Source: Benincasa hispida (Eukaryota > Streptophyta > Magnoliopsida > Cucurbitales > Cucurbitaceae). Taken from it: 64,000 nt of DNA. Below are positions 34,533 to 46,668 of this stretch, one piece after another (within the stretch, counting starts at the first letter, position 1; each line of letters opens with the position of its first letter). The notes beneath the pieces are model-generated. The model was given only the letters and a program-made list of their open reading frames with translations. It was not told the origin of the DNA and searched no databases. The stretch lies in the NCBI RefSeq assembly GCF_009727055.1, contig NC_052349.1, positions 47,141,174 through 47,205,173 of the forward strand. The letters are read 5' to 3'. The position numbers were made by a program, and so were the translations under genes.

Positions 34533-35752
34533 TATTGAATTTTATGCCCTAAAACTCGTAGAGAGTAAATGTTATCAATTGACCATCATCAATAAAGAGT
34601 TTTCGATGTTAATTCAATAAATGTTATTGATTGTATTGTATATTGTCTTAATAACTCTAAATCTGATAAACTAATATCCAAGGCTGCCTTATAAGTCTTG
34701 AACTGTATGTTGAGACATATAGGGATCAATGTTCAAGAAACAGCCTAAAAGGTCTAGCGTATAGGGATAAGGTTGGGTACCTTATCCTAGTGACACAATG
34801 GATACGACCTATTTTGTATTTGATACAAACACAACGATCCAACGCATTCATGTAGGTGATACGCGAGTGGGGTTATCATATGCAATGAGTTTGCATAAGA
34901 CTGGACTACGATAGTAACCACTAGATGTAACATCGTAAACTAGTTTGGTTCCTATTTCAATTGGATGACCTAGGCAACTTAGTTTTAATCATGGGTGTAT
35001 TATGAACTCTTGTTCATGAGAGATTATCATTTGATTTGTATGGGTGAGAGTGGTCAGTTTGTCGACTCAATAGGCCTACCATTTTGGGGACATAATAATA
35101 CAATATGGACACTCGTGAAGGACTAACTTGTTGTTATTGGTCTATACCCGTGAACACAGAAATATATTTGTAGCGAGAAGAGTGCAGTTGTGAGTCTTTA
35201 GTAGAGTGTACTCATAGTTAACGAATATTGATTAATTTGGTTAATGAGTTTAACCAAATAATCTCATATCGTTGAGCTTCTGATCTGCAGGTCTACCAAG
35301 TCCCTTCGTTAGCTCACTAAGGATATTAAAAAAGAATGATTTGAATTGTTCAAATTCCCTTCTCCTTATAGATTCTACCTTGTGGCCCTTTTAGGGCAAT
35401 AACTTCATTTGGTGAATTTACTCTAGCTACCAAAACAAAAATCCTTTTTTTACTCTCTAAGAGAAATTTCTCTACCTCTTCCTCTTCGAATTAGTTGGAT
35501 ACCACCTATCATTCTATTGGATTTCTTGAGAATAACTAGGCTATTCTCATGGTTGTGTTCAAGTTCAATCGAGAAGAAGTTCGTGGCAAGATCGAGAAGA
35601 TTTTTCGTCGAGCTCAAAAATCTTCAAAAGTAGAATGGTTCTCTCTTAGTTTATCTTCTCCAAAGCATGTTATTTTATATGTTTATCCTTCATATGTTCT
35701 ACTTTAAAACACTGTTTTTGTTTCTTAAAAAATCAATTTTCGAGATGCAAGA
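34533..35752 (+). repeat. Decayed L1-family solo LTR
   Basis: TTGAATTTTATGCCCTAAAA at the left, then AATCTGATAAACTAATATCC, GGGATAAGGTTGGGTACCTT and GTCTACCAAGTCCC follow the order of the 5532 LTR. Its TG terminus is lost, the right end is uncertain, and no primer binding site or interior follows. Confidence 0.6.
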
Positions 35753-36020
35753 CGTTCACACGCTTCTGCTTGAGATTTGAGCCCTACAGGATTGACGATG
35801 AACGGTAGCGCGAGAGGAGGATGATGATGAACGACAGCTTCTTGGACAACGAATGAATGATGGCACCTTTGCAGATCCTTGCCGGCAATTGGGACGACAC
35901 GACAACGCGTGGAGGATGATTGGACAACGGGCAACGAGCAGATCTATTGGATGAACGACGAACTTAGTTGGACGGTGAATGACAAACAGATCTGAAAGAT
36001 GAATGGTGGACTCGGAAAAC
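35753..36020. repeat. GC-richer GAACGAC/GAATGA low-complexity patch
   Basis: Repeated GATGAACG, GAACGAC and GAATGA units. The sequence CGGTGAATGACAAA occurs here (35969-35982) and just left of the LTR (34518-34531), suggesting that the LTR lies inside one originally continuous repeat. Open frames on the minus strand are repeat translations. Confidence 0.5.
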
Positions 36021-36726
36021 ATTAATTATATGATATATACTGTGATTTGTGTTGAAATTGAATCCATTTGTGATTTATATATACTATAGAAGATATTATT
36101 GTTTATATCTGACTACTTTGAATTTATAATATATATATTATGGTATAAATGAAGTTTATAATATGTACTGTGATTTATATTAAACATTAAGGATCAAAAC
36201 TTTTGAATGGCACAATCATTTATTTGAGTATGTTTATATTTCATATACTAGTTAGAATATTACAAACATATCTTATAATGTTCTAAGGTATATTAAAAAA
36301 TAACCATGAATCCATCACAAAAACCAACAAGTTGCCATGAAACCAGTTGTATTTAAGTACATATCAAGTATATTTCATATATTAGTTAGAACATTTGTCA
36401 ACATTCAAAGGTATATTTAAAAATAACATCAATCAGCCAGAAAAACAAGTTGTTTGATACGTGAAATGCGTTAAATGAAAAATGAAATCATATTAATTAC
36501 ATTGTCTCTCTCCAATTTAAAAAAAAAAAAAAGTAAAAAATGATGTTAAATACATTTTTTCTCTCCATAATAAATGTATTATCTCTCTAACATTAAAAGA
36601 GTTTCGTAAATAGGAAAAAAAATATATAATTAACACAAAAAGCCTACCTTGAGAAAATTTAAACCAATTTGATATTTTTGAAATATACAGGGGATTGATA
36701 TTTGTTAGGTAAAGATCTCTTTCCCA
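36021..36726. other. AT-rich intergenic, nothing recognised
   Basis: No supported gene or repeat. Confidence 0.5.
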
Positions 36727-37152
36727 ATGGGGTCTTCATATAAAACTAAGCCCAAGCCAAGCCCAATTTGGAACCCGTTTTCACGGGATCTGGTTTGCCT
36801 TCCAAGCCCTAACCCAGTTGTCTGCCATTACCGAACTCTTGAAGCTTCGATTCTCAGTCTCAATCTCCAGTCTCCACCAACTCTTTTGCTTCAACTTCTT
36901 CTCCATCATGTACTCCAGGTATCTTCACCGTCATCGATCATCGTCATCGTTATCGACGTCATCTTATTCGTTTGTTTTTCCGTTTCTGATCTCCAGGGTT
37001 CACTTTATTTCATTCCTTGTCGTGATTTGAAAATGAAACTTCTCTTTCCCCGAATTCCAATTATTCTCATTCTGGAATGTAATTTTATGTTATATATTCT
37101 TCTTCAATCATGCATTGAACTCCAATTTGCCTTGTGGAATTTGATTGTTTAG
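36727..37152 (+). CDS. Possible first exon of an unidentified gene, or a gene remnant
   Basis: This short stretch is less AT-rich than its surroundings and looks like a housekeeping-gene 5' end: GCCCAAGCCAAGCCCAA and a telo-box-like AGCCCTAACCC precede CCATC-ATG at 36908. The 36908 frame would start MYSRYLHRHRSSSSLSTSS, which is rich in Arg and Ser and lacks acidic residues, like a mitochondrial targeting peptide. An alternative frame starts at 36727 and runs 141 codons without a recognisable domain. GT dinucleotides follow both. No downstream exon could be found before the MITE at 37659, so it may be an orphan exon, a truncated gene or chance. Confidence 0.25.
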   Translation: MGSSYKTKPKPSPIWNPFSRDLVCLPSPNPVVCHYRTLEASILSLNLQSPPTLLLQLLLHHVLQVSSPSSIIVIVIDVILFVCFSVSDLQGSLYFIPCRDLKMKLLFPRIPIILILECNFMLYILLQSCIELQFALWNLIV

Positions 37153-37658
37153 GGTTCTCTTTCTTAAACCTAATTTTGTTCCTTTTTTTTTTTTAAAAAA
37201 AAATGGAATGAAATTCGATGTTAACTCAGGTATACTTTCAAATTTATAACTTTTAGTTTATATTGAGAAAAATCTCACCAAACTTAATTGTCAATTTTGA
37301 TTAAGTAACCGTTTAGTTTTTTAATTTATAAATAAAACTTATATTTTGTTAATCTACATGTATAAGAAATTTATCTTAATAAGATTTTCCATGATAGGAT
37401 TAAATGGTTACAAATTGTGAAATACAATAATTATATTGATACTCGTTAAATTTTAGGAACTAAATTGATACAAATTTAAAAGTATAGGTAATAAACCGAG
37501 CTTAAGTTTATGGATTAAATTGTTTCTTTCATGTAAGTTCAATGATTAAAAATGACTTAACTACAAGATCTTACATGCTTTGGAGTGATTCTAAAATGGT
37601 TAAAATCACTTGGAAAATGTTTTTAACATTCAAAATCCATATTAATAGCATAAAAAAT
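37153..37658. other. AT-rich intergenic, nothing recognised
   Basis: No coding sequence follows the possible exon at 36908. Confidence 0.45.
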
Positions 37659-38229
37659 TAGGGGTGCAACATAAAATCGAAAAACTAAACCAATCCAAAC
37701 CGATCCAATGGTTTGGTTTGTTTTTAGTATAAAATCAAACTATTGGTTTGTATTTGGAGAAAACAAAAAATTATTGCTTTCGATCGGTTTTTAAAATCGA
37801 ACCAAATCGAGGGTATATCTATAACATTAAGTATCTTTTAGTATTTTAATTATTATGGTGAATATATATTTGTTGTTTAGAAAATAAGACTAATTATTAT
37901 GACATTTTAATGTTTTTTATTTAAAAAAAATGTTAAGAAAAAAATGTCAAAATTCAATCTATAAGGAAAAGAAATAAACCAAACTCTATTTTAAAATTAT
38001 CAAAAAGAACAATTGAAAATAAAGAAATAAAAATAAAATTTTGGAAAGAAAAAAAAAAAAAAACCAAGAACCAAGAACCAAATCGATAATAAACCGAACT
38101 AAATAAAAACTAATTCATTGGTTTTGTTCCTTATTGAACATTAGTTTGGATCCCTTCCTTGTAAAACCATTGATTTGGTTTGGTTCTTGGTTAGCCCAAA
38201 CCCGATAAAATCAAATCGACTATCACCTA
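37659..38229. mobile_element. hAT-like MITE candidate with TAGGGGTG start
   Basis: The left end TAGGGGTGCAACA is the same as that of the element at 46759 (TAGGGGTGAGCA); the right end CTATCACCTA is a degraded complement. The interior has facing AACCGATCC / GGTTTGGTT phrases. No matching 8-bp flank was found. Flanking sequences at 37578-37625 and 38225-38300 (AAAATCACTT / AGTGATTTT) are themselves inverted, so a larger element is also possible. Confidence 0.45.
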
Positions 38230-38704
38230 AAATTGATTTTTGGTGATTAAATGGGTGTTTCATAGTGATTTTAACTATTTCAAAATTACTTTTAAACATC
38301 TTTTCAAGATTGGGGATTTGTCTTCGTATCATCGGTTTCTTCTTTTCTCTATCTCCTTTTCCCATCATTGGTGTCTTCAAATTCTATTTTGACGTCTACT
38401 TTGTGTTAGTTTTTGCAAGCATATTCAAACCCCACAAGTGGATAGAATCAAGAAAAAAAAAAAAAAGGAGAGTTGAAGAGTCAAAGTCAATGTTCTGAAA
38501 TCATGTGTCGTAGCAAAAACAACAAAAATCTTACAACAGGGGAAATCCATTATCTTATTGTCAAAAGTACACTACAACTAATATGCTTTACTGCGCATTC
38601 TTTAGTTGAATGTAATCGACATTTTGATCCTCACGCATATGTTAGTTTTTTCAAGTTTATGATGAAGGCTAAATAACTTGTGCATGAATAAACAAAAATC
38701 ACAA
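38230..38704. other. Intergenic, nothing recognised
   Basis: Frames at 38265-38498 and 38473-38676 show no domain and are not supported. Confidence 0.45.
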
Positions 38705-39157
38705 GGGTCGTTCGGGATGTTGAGTTTGTTATTATAGTTAACAAAGTGAGTTATAATAGCTAATGTTTCGGGTGTATATTATTTGATAGTATGAGGTTCT
38801 ATCTCAAAATCAATTGACAATGAAAGGAGTAACTCATCTATCTTATAAGAAGTATGAGATCCATTAGTTTTTCTATGTGGAATTCTCAACACATACTATT
38901 TTAGTTTTTGTTATAATAGTTTGTGTTTGGGGTGTAAACTATTTTTATTTGAATAAGAAATAGTAAACATTGCAGCATAGAAGAAAATAGAGGATGAGTG
39001 ATAGATAGTAAATATTGTAGCAAACAAGATTCAAAAATAATATTTACTATATTTAATTATAGGTTATAAATAGCTATATACGCCACTATTATATTTGGTG
39101 TCTGGAGCAGGCTATAATAACTCACATCAATATCTAGTTGGTGTTCCAAACAACCCC
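38705..39157. mobile_element. MITE, about 450 bp
   Basis: Left end GGGTCGTTCGGGATGTTGAG leading to TTATTATAG, and the reverse complement of the right end GGGGTTGTTTGGAACACCAA leading to GTTATTATAG, are similar. The interior repeats TATAATAG and GGGTGTA phrases facing inwards. Non-coding; target duplication not resolved. Confidence 0.65.
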
Positions 39158-40524
39158 ACAACTTTTAGAAGTTAAACAACTAAGATAAATATTTTGGAGG
39201 TGTTTGAGGAAAAAGGGCAGAGTTATTTTAAGTATGAGAAGTTGTAAAGTTTGAAGAGTTGTTTAGTCTTTGAATCTACAATACAAGGAGTTAATGAGAC
39301 ATGAATTTACATAAGAGAGAGGAGCGTTGTTTCCATATTCAAAATTTTGAATGCTCACGTAACCTTTTATGTACCACGAGATGATTTTATATTATTCTAC
39401 AATATATATATATATATATATTTGAAGAAGATGCATTTCATGTAATACATATAGTTAGGTGTAATTGATGCTTGAAGCCAAGGGGTTGCACTTGCATCAA
39501 ATGGTTGATAATGACAAGTCAACTTTCTTGTCCCAAAATTAATGAGGGAAACTTTTGGAATCAATGCGTTTCTCTCTATGAAACTTTCGTTCTCAATAAA
39601 AATGAAGGAATAAACTAAATTATAAAGAGTCTACACACATAAACAAAAAAGGACTCCGATGAATTACGTTTTAATGGTTATGGAGTAAAGTAGAATTGTG
39701 TACTCACATAACATCTCTCTTTTGTTTTAATGTTGGTGATATGACTAAGACGTTTTTTGTTGCTTAAATTACAAGTTCTATTTTTTTTCCCCAAATCTTT
39801 GAGGTTTATGTCTTTTTTTCGGTACCGGCTTTTAAATTTTTTAAAATTCATAGATCTCGTACAAAATTGAAAAGGGTATTCTTAAACATAATATTCAAAT
39901 TTATATTTAATCGATCAATTAAAATTTTAAAAATATTGCATTTGATCATGATTTATTAAACACAAAATTGAAAGTCAAGAGATTTATTAGACACAAATTT
40001 AAAAAGCTTAAGGCCTTGTTTGACAATTATTTCGTTTTTTGTCATTGGTTTTTGAAAATTAAGCTTATAAAATTGTTCAAGATACATTCGAAACAATATA
40101 CTAAGAAAATACCTCTAAAATAAGTAAACTTAAGGATACAAATAATCGTGGAGACGGAAATTTTCATAGAGAAAATAGGGATATCTCCGAGTTGAGGAGT
40201 TGGATCGTCTAAAGGGTTTCTGTGTATATGAAAAAGTTTTTTAAAATCAGAGGTTTGTTTGTCCTTTTACACAACTAGATAATTTGAATTCATTACATTT
40301 CAAACACAATCTCGGACCTGATCTCGTCCAAAAAGGCCAAAAAAAAAAAAAAAAATCAATTCTACGAGATTTCAGAAAGCGTGCTATTTTTGAAATGTGA
40401 AAATTAAAGGGGCTATTTTGGACTATTTCCCATACTACTTCCATCTCCAAATTTCTTCATTTGTTATTTACTTTTTATCAATAGTTTAAAAAACCAAGTT
40501 AAATTTTGAAAACTAAAAAAAGTA
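39158..40524. other. AT-rich intergenic with a partial M1 MITE
   Basis: 40012-40080 (AAGGCCTTGTTTGACAATTA, then TTGAAAATTAAGC) is the left end of an M1-family MITE whose body resumes near 40440 (CATTTGTTATTTACTTTT), implying an interrupted copy. An AT microsatellite is at 39407-39421. The frame at 40247-40450 is not supported. Confidence 0.45.
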
Positions 40525-40813
40525 GGTTCCATTTGGAAACCATTTTGTTTTTTATTTTTTGTTTTTGAAAATTAAGCATATTTTCTACTATGATATGTAT
40601 CTTTCTTATGTACAATGATTGAATTTTTAGTCAAATTCCAAAAAATAAAAACAAGTTTTTAAAAACTATTTTTTTAGTATTCAAAATTTGTTTTAGTTTT
40701 TTAAATCATTGGTAAAAATAGATAACAAAAGAGAAAATTTGGAGGTGGAAGTAGTTTCTAAGGCTTAATTTTAAAAAACATAAACTAAAATAAAAATGGT
40801 TACCAAATGGGCC
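40525..40813. mobile_element. MITE, 289 bp (family M1)
   Basis: Left end GGTTCCATTTGGAAACCATT and the reverse complement of the right end GGCCCATTTGGTAACCATTT agree, both followed by a TTTGTTTTTGAAAATTAAGC-like segment. It is inserted within or beside another partial M1 copy (40440-40520 and 40814-40965). Confidence 0.75.
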
Positions 40814-40965
40814 GTAACTTTTGAAAAACTTGTTTTTATTTTAGAATTTGGCTAATAACCATTATACTTAAGAAAGATGCAAATCATTATAAGACATGGA
40901 GAGAAAATATGCTTAATTTTCAAAAATCAAAAACAAAAAATGAAATGATTATCAAAGGAACTTTA

Positions 40966-41201
40966 AAAATTTCTTAAACGCCTTTAAAAATTTAAAGACG
41001 AAATAAGTACCAACTTCAAATTTCATGGATTAAATTTGTAATTTAAATTCAACCAGTTTTACTAATTATCAACATTGTAAATATACAAAGTACTCATGAA
41101 AAGTGTTAAAATATCCATCATTATCAATACTTTTTTAGATTGAAAGTCCTTTCCTTCACTTGGATTGAGAGATATTTTCTTTTTCCACTTTTGTCCCTCA
41201 A
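40966..41201. other. Intergenic, nothing recognised
   Basis: Short AT-rich stretch before the solo LTR. Confidence 0.5.
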
Positions 41202-43369
41202 TATAACGACCCGACCCCCTAGGACTTAAGTTAGTCGTTACTAAACACATGCATGCATGGAACTTAAAACGATACTCTATTATGATGAAATAAATGTTAA
41301 TTAAATAAGGTAAATTTAAAAGACTTTGCATTTAATTTCAAATATTAAAAACAACGATAGGGTACCCATAAATTATAAATGATAATAAATAAATCTGGAA
41401 GCGGTTCTTAATAGTAAATTTTAAACATCAACACTGAAAGTTAAGAAAAACATGAAAAGAAGTTTAAATCTCATGAGCGGAAGCATAAAACTGGTCCTCA
41501 ATGGCTCGTTCAAGGATTCCTTTTGTCATTCGCCAGTGCACCCTTGCCCTTACCTGAAACATAAACATGAGAAAGGGTGAGTATAAAACACTCAGTAAGT
41601 AACCCCACTATCGGGGTCAGGCTAGGCATCTATGTTCTCTAGATGCTTACCTCTGGTGAAACATATAAACTACTCTAGTTCTCATAGGACACAATACATA
41701 CATGAAAAGCTGATTTCTATCCTACTGTAGTTAAGTATGCCCACTACTTCTAGTAAGTCTCATAGGACCTACAACCTCTGGTGAATCCCGAAAAAAACAC
41801 AATCTCTTATGTACGCATGGTTATGCAAACATCTCTTTCGTATACACATAACCCACTTAATGTGTACTTCTTTCGTACACATGGTTAAGTATACACCTCT
41901 TTCGTACACACCTAACCTACTGAGTATGTACCTCTTTCGTACGTCTAGTTATGTATACACCTCTTTCGTATACACATAACTCACTGAATGTGTACCTCTT
42001 TCGTACACATGGTTAAGTATACACCTAACCTACTGAGTATGTACCTTTTTCGTACATCTAGTTATGTATACACCTTTTTCGTATACACATAACCCACTAA
42101 GTATGTACCTCTTTCGTACATCCCAGTACCCTCTAGGTATGTATCACTTTCATACACACCAGCCCTAGTACATCTCTTTCATATACTAGCGCCCTTGGAC
42201 GTGCATCACTTTCATGCAGTCACATAGTCTGGAAAGGAAAAGAGATTGCATCTAACTTCATATTACATATAACATTCACCTAATCATGAATCCTCTAAAA
42301 TCTCCGGATCAAGGTCAGGTTAGTTAACCTCAACATACGTCATTAATCTAGTATTAATGGATCCACTCTAGTACATCACTTTCATGCACTAACTCATGTA
42401 ACGATCAAAACATTTGAAATTTCATAATACATCATATAACTTACACACTTTCATAATAAATCACATCAATAAGCACATCAATAAAATGCTCCAACTTTAA
42501 GACATTTCCATAGTAATGTCGCTTAACTTATAATTTAGGGTCATGTACAATCATCCTTTTAATATATCTCATAAAATTCTAAATCATGCTTATACATTAA
42601 CATGCTTCAGTCATATTATCACATGCTCATATACCTTTTCTAAACAGTCCATTAAATCTCAGAACAATCAAAATTATCCTTATAACTAGTCTTACAATCC
42701 TCAACATCAATCATAAATTTACTGGCACAACGGTGGTTCCAATAGTAAGATTACTTACTTCTAATCGCAAACTATAGAATCTAGAAGCTCAACCTCTTCC
42801 TTGCCCAATGGAACCTTGAATCAAACAAACATGCAAAATAACTTTAATCCTTATTGGTTGTTGTTCGAAATTTGGAGCCATTAAGAAGTGGGTAACTCAA
42901 ATCTAAGTCGCAAGCGTTGTGGCCGTTGAAGTTGTATGCTGCGACGTCAGAGGACATTGGTTGGAAATCGTGGGCATTGCCGTTGTTCGTGGGGTTTGAC
43001 TTTTTATAAAAAAAAAAAATAATAATAATAATAAAACAAAAAAGAAATAAATATAATTACATTTAATTCCTTTCCGTTTTATACTATTGAATTCCATTAC
43101 ATTTAATTTCTTTCCGTTTTACTATTAAATTTCATTAAATTTAATTCATTTCCGTTTTACTATTAAATTCCTTTCCGTTTCAAAAGAAAATTAATTCCTG
43201 CCATTAATTTTCAAATTGAATAATTTCACGCCAACAATTAAATTTCCGCACTTATACTTGATGTCCAAAATTCCAAAAATGTCCTCCAACTAATAACAAT
43301 ATTAAAATTCCAAATAATAAAATTACTGAACTTACATTATTACTAAAAAAAATGTATAGGATATTACAT
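41202..43369 (+). mobile_element. Probable solo LTR (TGTAAYGACCC family), 2.17 kb
   Basis: It begins TATAACGACCCGACCCC (a decayed TGTAACGACCC start) and ends GGATATTACA. Five bases outside each end are CTCAA and TTCAA, a near-perfect 5-bp target duplication of the size LTR elements make. There is no primer binding site or coding interior, so it is a solo LTR. It shares TTACCTGAAACATAAACATG and GGGTGAGTATAA with the interrupted copy at 3701-5531. It contains the tandem array at 41770-42220. Confidence 0.6.
41770..42220. repeat. Tandem array of CCTCTTTCGTACACA-type units
   Basis: About a dozen copies of (A/T)CCTCTTTCGTA(C/T)ACA alternate with TAAGTATAC, TAACCCACTGA and TGTGTAC phrases, giving half-units of about 30 bp and higher-order units of about 60-110 bp. 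It lies inside the putative LTR. Confidence 0.85.
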
Positions 43370-44967
43370 TCAAAGTTATGGGAACTTTATTTAATAGATT
43401 TTTATGAGCTTTTCTAAAATTATTTCAAACAATATTTTAATAACTTAAATGTCATTAAGTTTCAAATCTTTCCATCCACATGGTATTCATCTCATAAAAT
43501 TAAATGAGTTTATCTTAAAAAAGAAATGGTCTAGTAATAATGGTAATAGAAAAATGGCATGTTTTCTCAAATTAGTTAAATTTGTTGGGAAGTTGAGGAG
43601 CATAACGAAAACACGGATATAAAGAAGATATAATATAATAATATATTTATATAATAATATTAAATAAATATAATATAATATAAAATAAAATAATTATAAT
43701 TATAAAATTGGATAATATAAAAATTAGTATAGAATTTTGAAGTGGAATTTTCACCTATATATGTGTGATTTTGAGATCCACCAAATGCCACTATTTATAG
43801 GCAAAGTGTCAGGTAGGATGTGGACTTACATGGACACCAAACATGAATAATTACAAGGCACATGGACAACATAAAGGATGACACATGAGTTTTAGATATT
43901 AAGCAATGAGCGTCTATTTATTATTATAATATTCATAATAAAAATAACTTTTATTTCAAGATTTAAAATTAAAATTTTTCAAAACACTACTTTAATTTAT
44001 AGTATAGCTAAATTTTCTGAAAAGTTAAAACACAGTTTGTTATTATTATTATTATTAAAAAAAAAAAACCCATTAAAGCTAAACAACTATATAAGCATAA
44101 TCTTCACTAAGAGAAGAGAATACCCAACTAGAATAAGAAGAAAGTCAACAAGTTTTGTGGTCTTCCAAACTAGAAGAAGAATGTCAAGCAACAAAATTAG
44201 TTATAGCACGCTAGCAACAAAATTACACGAACATCTGCAATAATTTCAATGTAAGTCTTGGATGACAAACTATACCTATCAGAACAATGATATTTTCTAT
44301 ATGTATTAAAAAGGTTAACTTTAATCAATGTTAAAGACTAATAGAAACTAACTAGTGGCACGAAATTTAAAGATATTCTAAGGTTCTTTTTGATAACTAT
44401 GTTTTTTTTTAAAAAAAAAAGTTTCTCACACTAATTTCACCTAATTTGTTATTTATCTATTAAGAGTATTTTAAAATAGCAAGGCGAGTTTGAAAACTAA
44501 AATAATAAATTGGAGTTGGTGATCCCATTTGTTTTTTTAAAAAATAAAATAAAATCTATTTTATTTCAATTTTTATAATGATTTTAATTTTTCTTAGTAA
44601 AAGGTTGAATTCTTTATTTAACAACTATATAGAAACTTTTTTGAAAAATAAAATAGTTATTTTAGTTTAAAAAAATCTTAGTAATTTATCCCACCCCTAT
44701 AATATTAAAATAAAAATGTCTTTGTTTGTATAAGAAATTAAAAAGGCAATCTAGGGAGACCATTCAAAATCCTTCCAACTAGCTTAGTGGTTCTGAATTC
44801 AAAAGTCAACCATGTAACCAAAAAAGTCAAAGAGGCGTTCTCTTGTTCATACTTGGAGCTGGGAGCCCACAACTTTCCCCAAACAATTCAATTTCCTACC
44901 TATCAATCTTCTTTCCAATCCTCAATGAAATAAATGTTCTTTTTAATCATTTATAATTGATTTAGTT
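43370..44967. other. AT-rich intergenic
   Basis: Very AT-rich (for example ATAATATA repeats at 43625-43720). A possible degraded MITE end lies near 44385-44700 (TTTTTGATAACTATG). No supported gene; the frame at 44037-44243 has no domain. Confidence 0.45.
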
Positions 44968-45186
44968 CGGGACAGTTGCAAATATATACATTATATCAAA
45001 AGTATTAGTAAATATAACATAATGTAACAAATTTACAAATATGACCAACTTTAAATAGTCTATCGGTAAGAGTCTATCGACGATAGAAGTCTATCACTGA
45101 TAGACTTGACTATATTTGTAATTTTTTTAAAATAATGTTATACACTTGATTATTATTCCTAAAAATGCTACCAATTGCAACTACCC
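44968..45186. mobile_element. MITE, 219 bp, with perfect 8-bp target duplication
   Basis: Left end GGGACAGTTGCAA and right end TTGCAACTACCC are inverted copies. ATTTAGTT occurs directly outside both ends (44960-44967 and 45187-45194). The centre holds palindromic TCTATCGG / GATAGAAGTCTATCACTGATAGAC units like those at 49340. Size and duplication length suggest hAT- or MULE-related origin. Confidence 0.75.
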
Positions 45187-45299
45187 ATTTAGTTTGGATT
45201 TAGTTTAATGTTGGGCTTGCACTAGATTTGGCAAAATAAATTTAAAAAGTTAGATCTATAGTCCAGATTTATTACTTTTACAAAAATAGCAAAAAACAA

Positions 45300-45440
45300 G
45301 TTCAATCCATGTAATGCACTTGATACACCTGATATCTTTGATATACTTGATGCACTATTAATATATACTTGATACACTACTAATATACGTTTGCTATACT
45401 TGATACACTGCTGATACACTATTGATAGACACTTAATATA
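45300..45440. repeat. Degenerate TTGATACACT minisatellite
   Basis: Repeated (C/A)TTGATACAC(T/C) and CTGATACACTATTGATA units; a looser version occurs at 57100-57430. The minus-strand frame here is a repeat translation. Confidence 0.65.
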
Positions 45441-46668
45441 GATACACAGTTGAAAATGATTAGTAACTTAAGTGTTCTAAAAAAAATCATTAAAATAATT
45501 TTTTTGAAAAACACTTTTTCTATGATTATTCCAAACATGGCCAATTGTCAAAATGAGTATAGTAAACTAAGTGTTATTGAGTTTTAGGTTGAATCTCCAT
45601 GGACTATTGTACATTTATACTTAAAAATGAAAGAACAACATCATTTAAAAAGAAAAAAAAACTACAAAAAGGATTTTAAAAAATGTAGCAAATACAAAAA
45701 TTAGAGTGAATAATAACTCATTTGTTGTAAACAAAAAATACAAAAAAGTATACAAATCAAAGAAAAAAAATACACAATTGACTTTAAATATGGTATATTA
45801 GTTGACAGATATATAAAAAAAAATGTGGGTTTGTTAAAAGGGAAAAGTTGAAATACGAAATAAACTAAAATCTAAATTTAAGCATTTTGCTATATCTACA
45901 ATTTTTCATATGTTGAAGACATGTCCCTAATTATACATTTTGGATTTGCCACATATTGTAATTTCCCTTTAATTTTTGGGTGATTAGACAAATATCTAAT
46001 ATTCAAATCAAAATCCGAAAAATATTTAAACACAATTTATATCCCAAAAATGTCTAAATATAAAATATTAAATTAAAAAACATGGTAATTATTTTAAATG
46101 TAGACAAATATACCCTTCCTAGTTACATGCAAAATCTAATCCAAAAATTTCAAATATGCCATAAATAAAGGAATGAGAATTTAATTTAATAATTCAAAAT
46201 AACGGAAAATAAAGTAGATTCAATAGAAATATAGTAAATTATTAAAGAAACAAATAAATACCCTGCGAAAAATAGTCATCAAAATAACCACAATTACAAC
46301 ATATGTGAACAAATATAAGCAAAATCAATATGAAAGAAAGAAACTTCATTCAATAGAAAATCATAATTATAACTTTTAATAATTAAAAAAAAATGTAAAA
46401 GACAATTTATATACTTTATGCCCATGTGAAAGTAGCAAATACAAATATACAGTAAACAAAATTTGCCTCTGCCTCTACGAAAGTAAAATAGATAATATAG
46501 TATGTGAAATTAAAGTTATAATTCTTAATTAAAAAAAATAAAGTATGATCTCTATTTTTTTCTCATTGATATAGTATGCCATATACAAAATTTGCTAATT
46601 GTGCCTTCCTTCAACAGGGAAATGCACTAAAAGTATTTTTTTTGGTAGACAATGGCTACCTCCAACGA
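45441..46668. other. AT-rich intergenic, nothing recognised
   Basis: No supported gene or structured repeat. Confidence 0.5.

Noticed and set aside
37659..38229. An 8-bp target duplication for this TAGGGGTG element
   Set aside because: The flanks (TAAAAAAT and AAATTGAT) do not match convincingly.
41770..42220. CRISPR-like spaced repeats
   Set aside because: The window is plant nuclear DNA, the units are degenerate, spacers are themselves repeated, and the array sits in an LTR.
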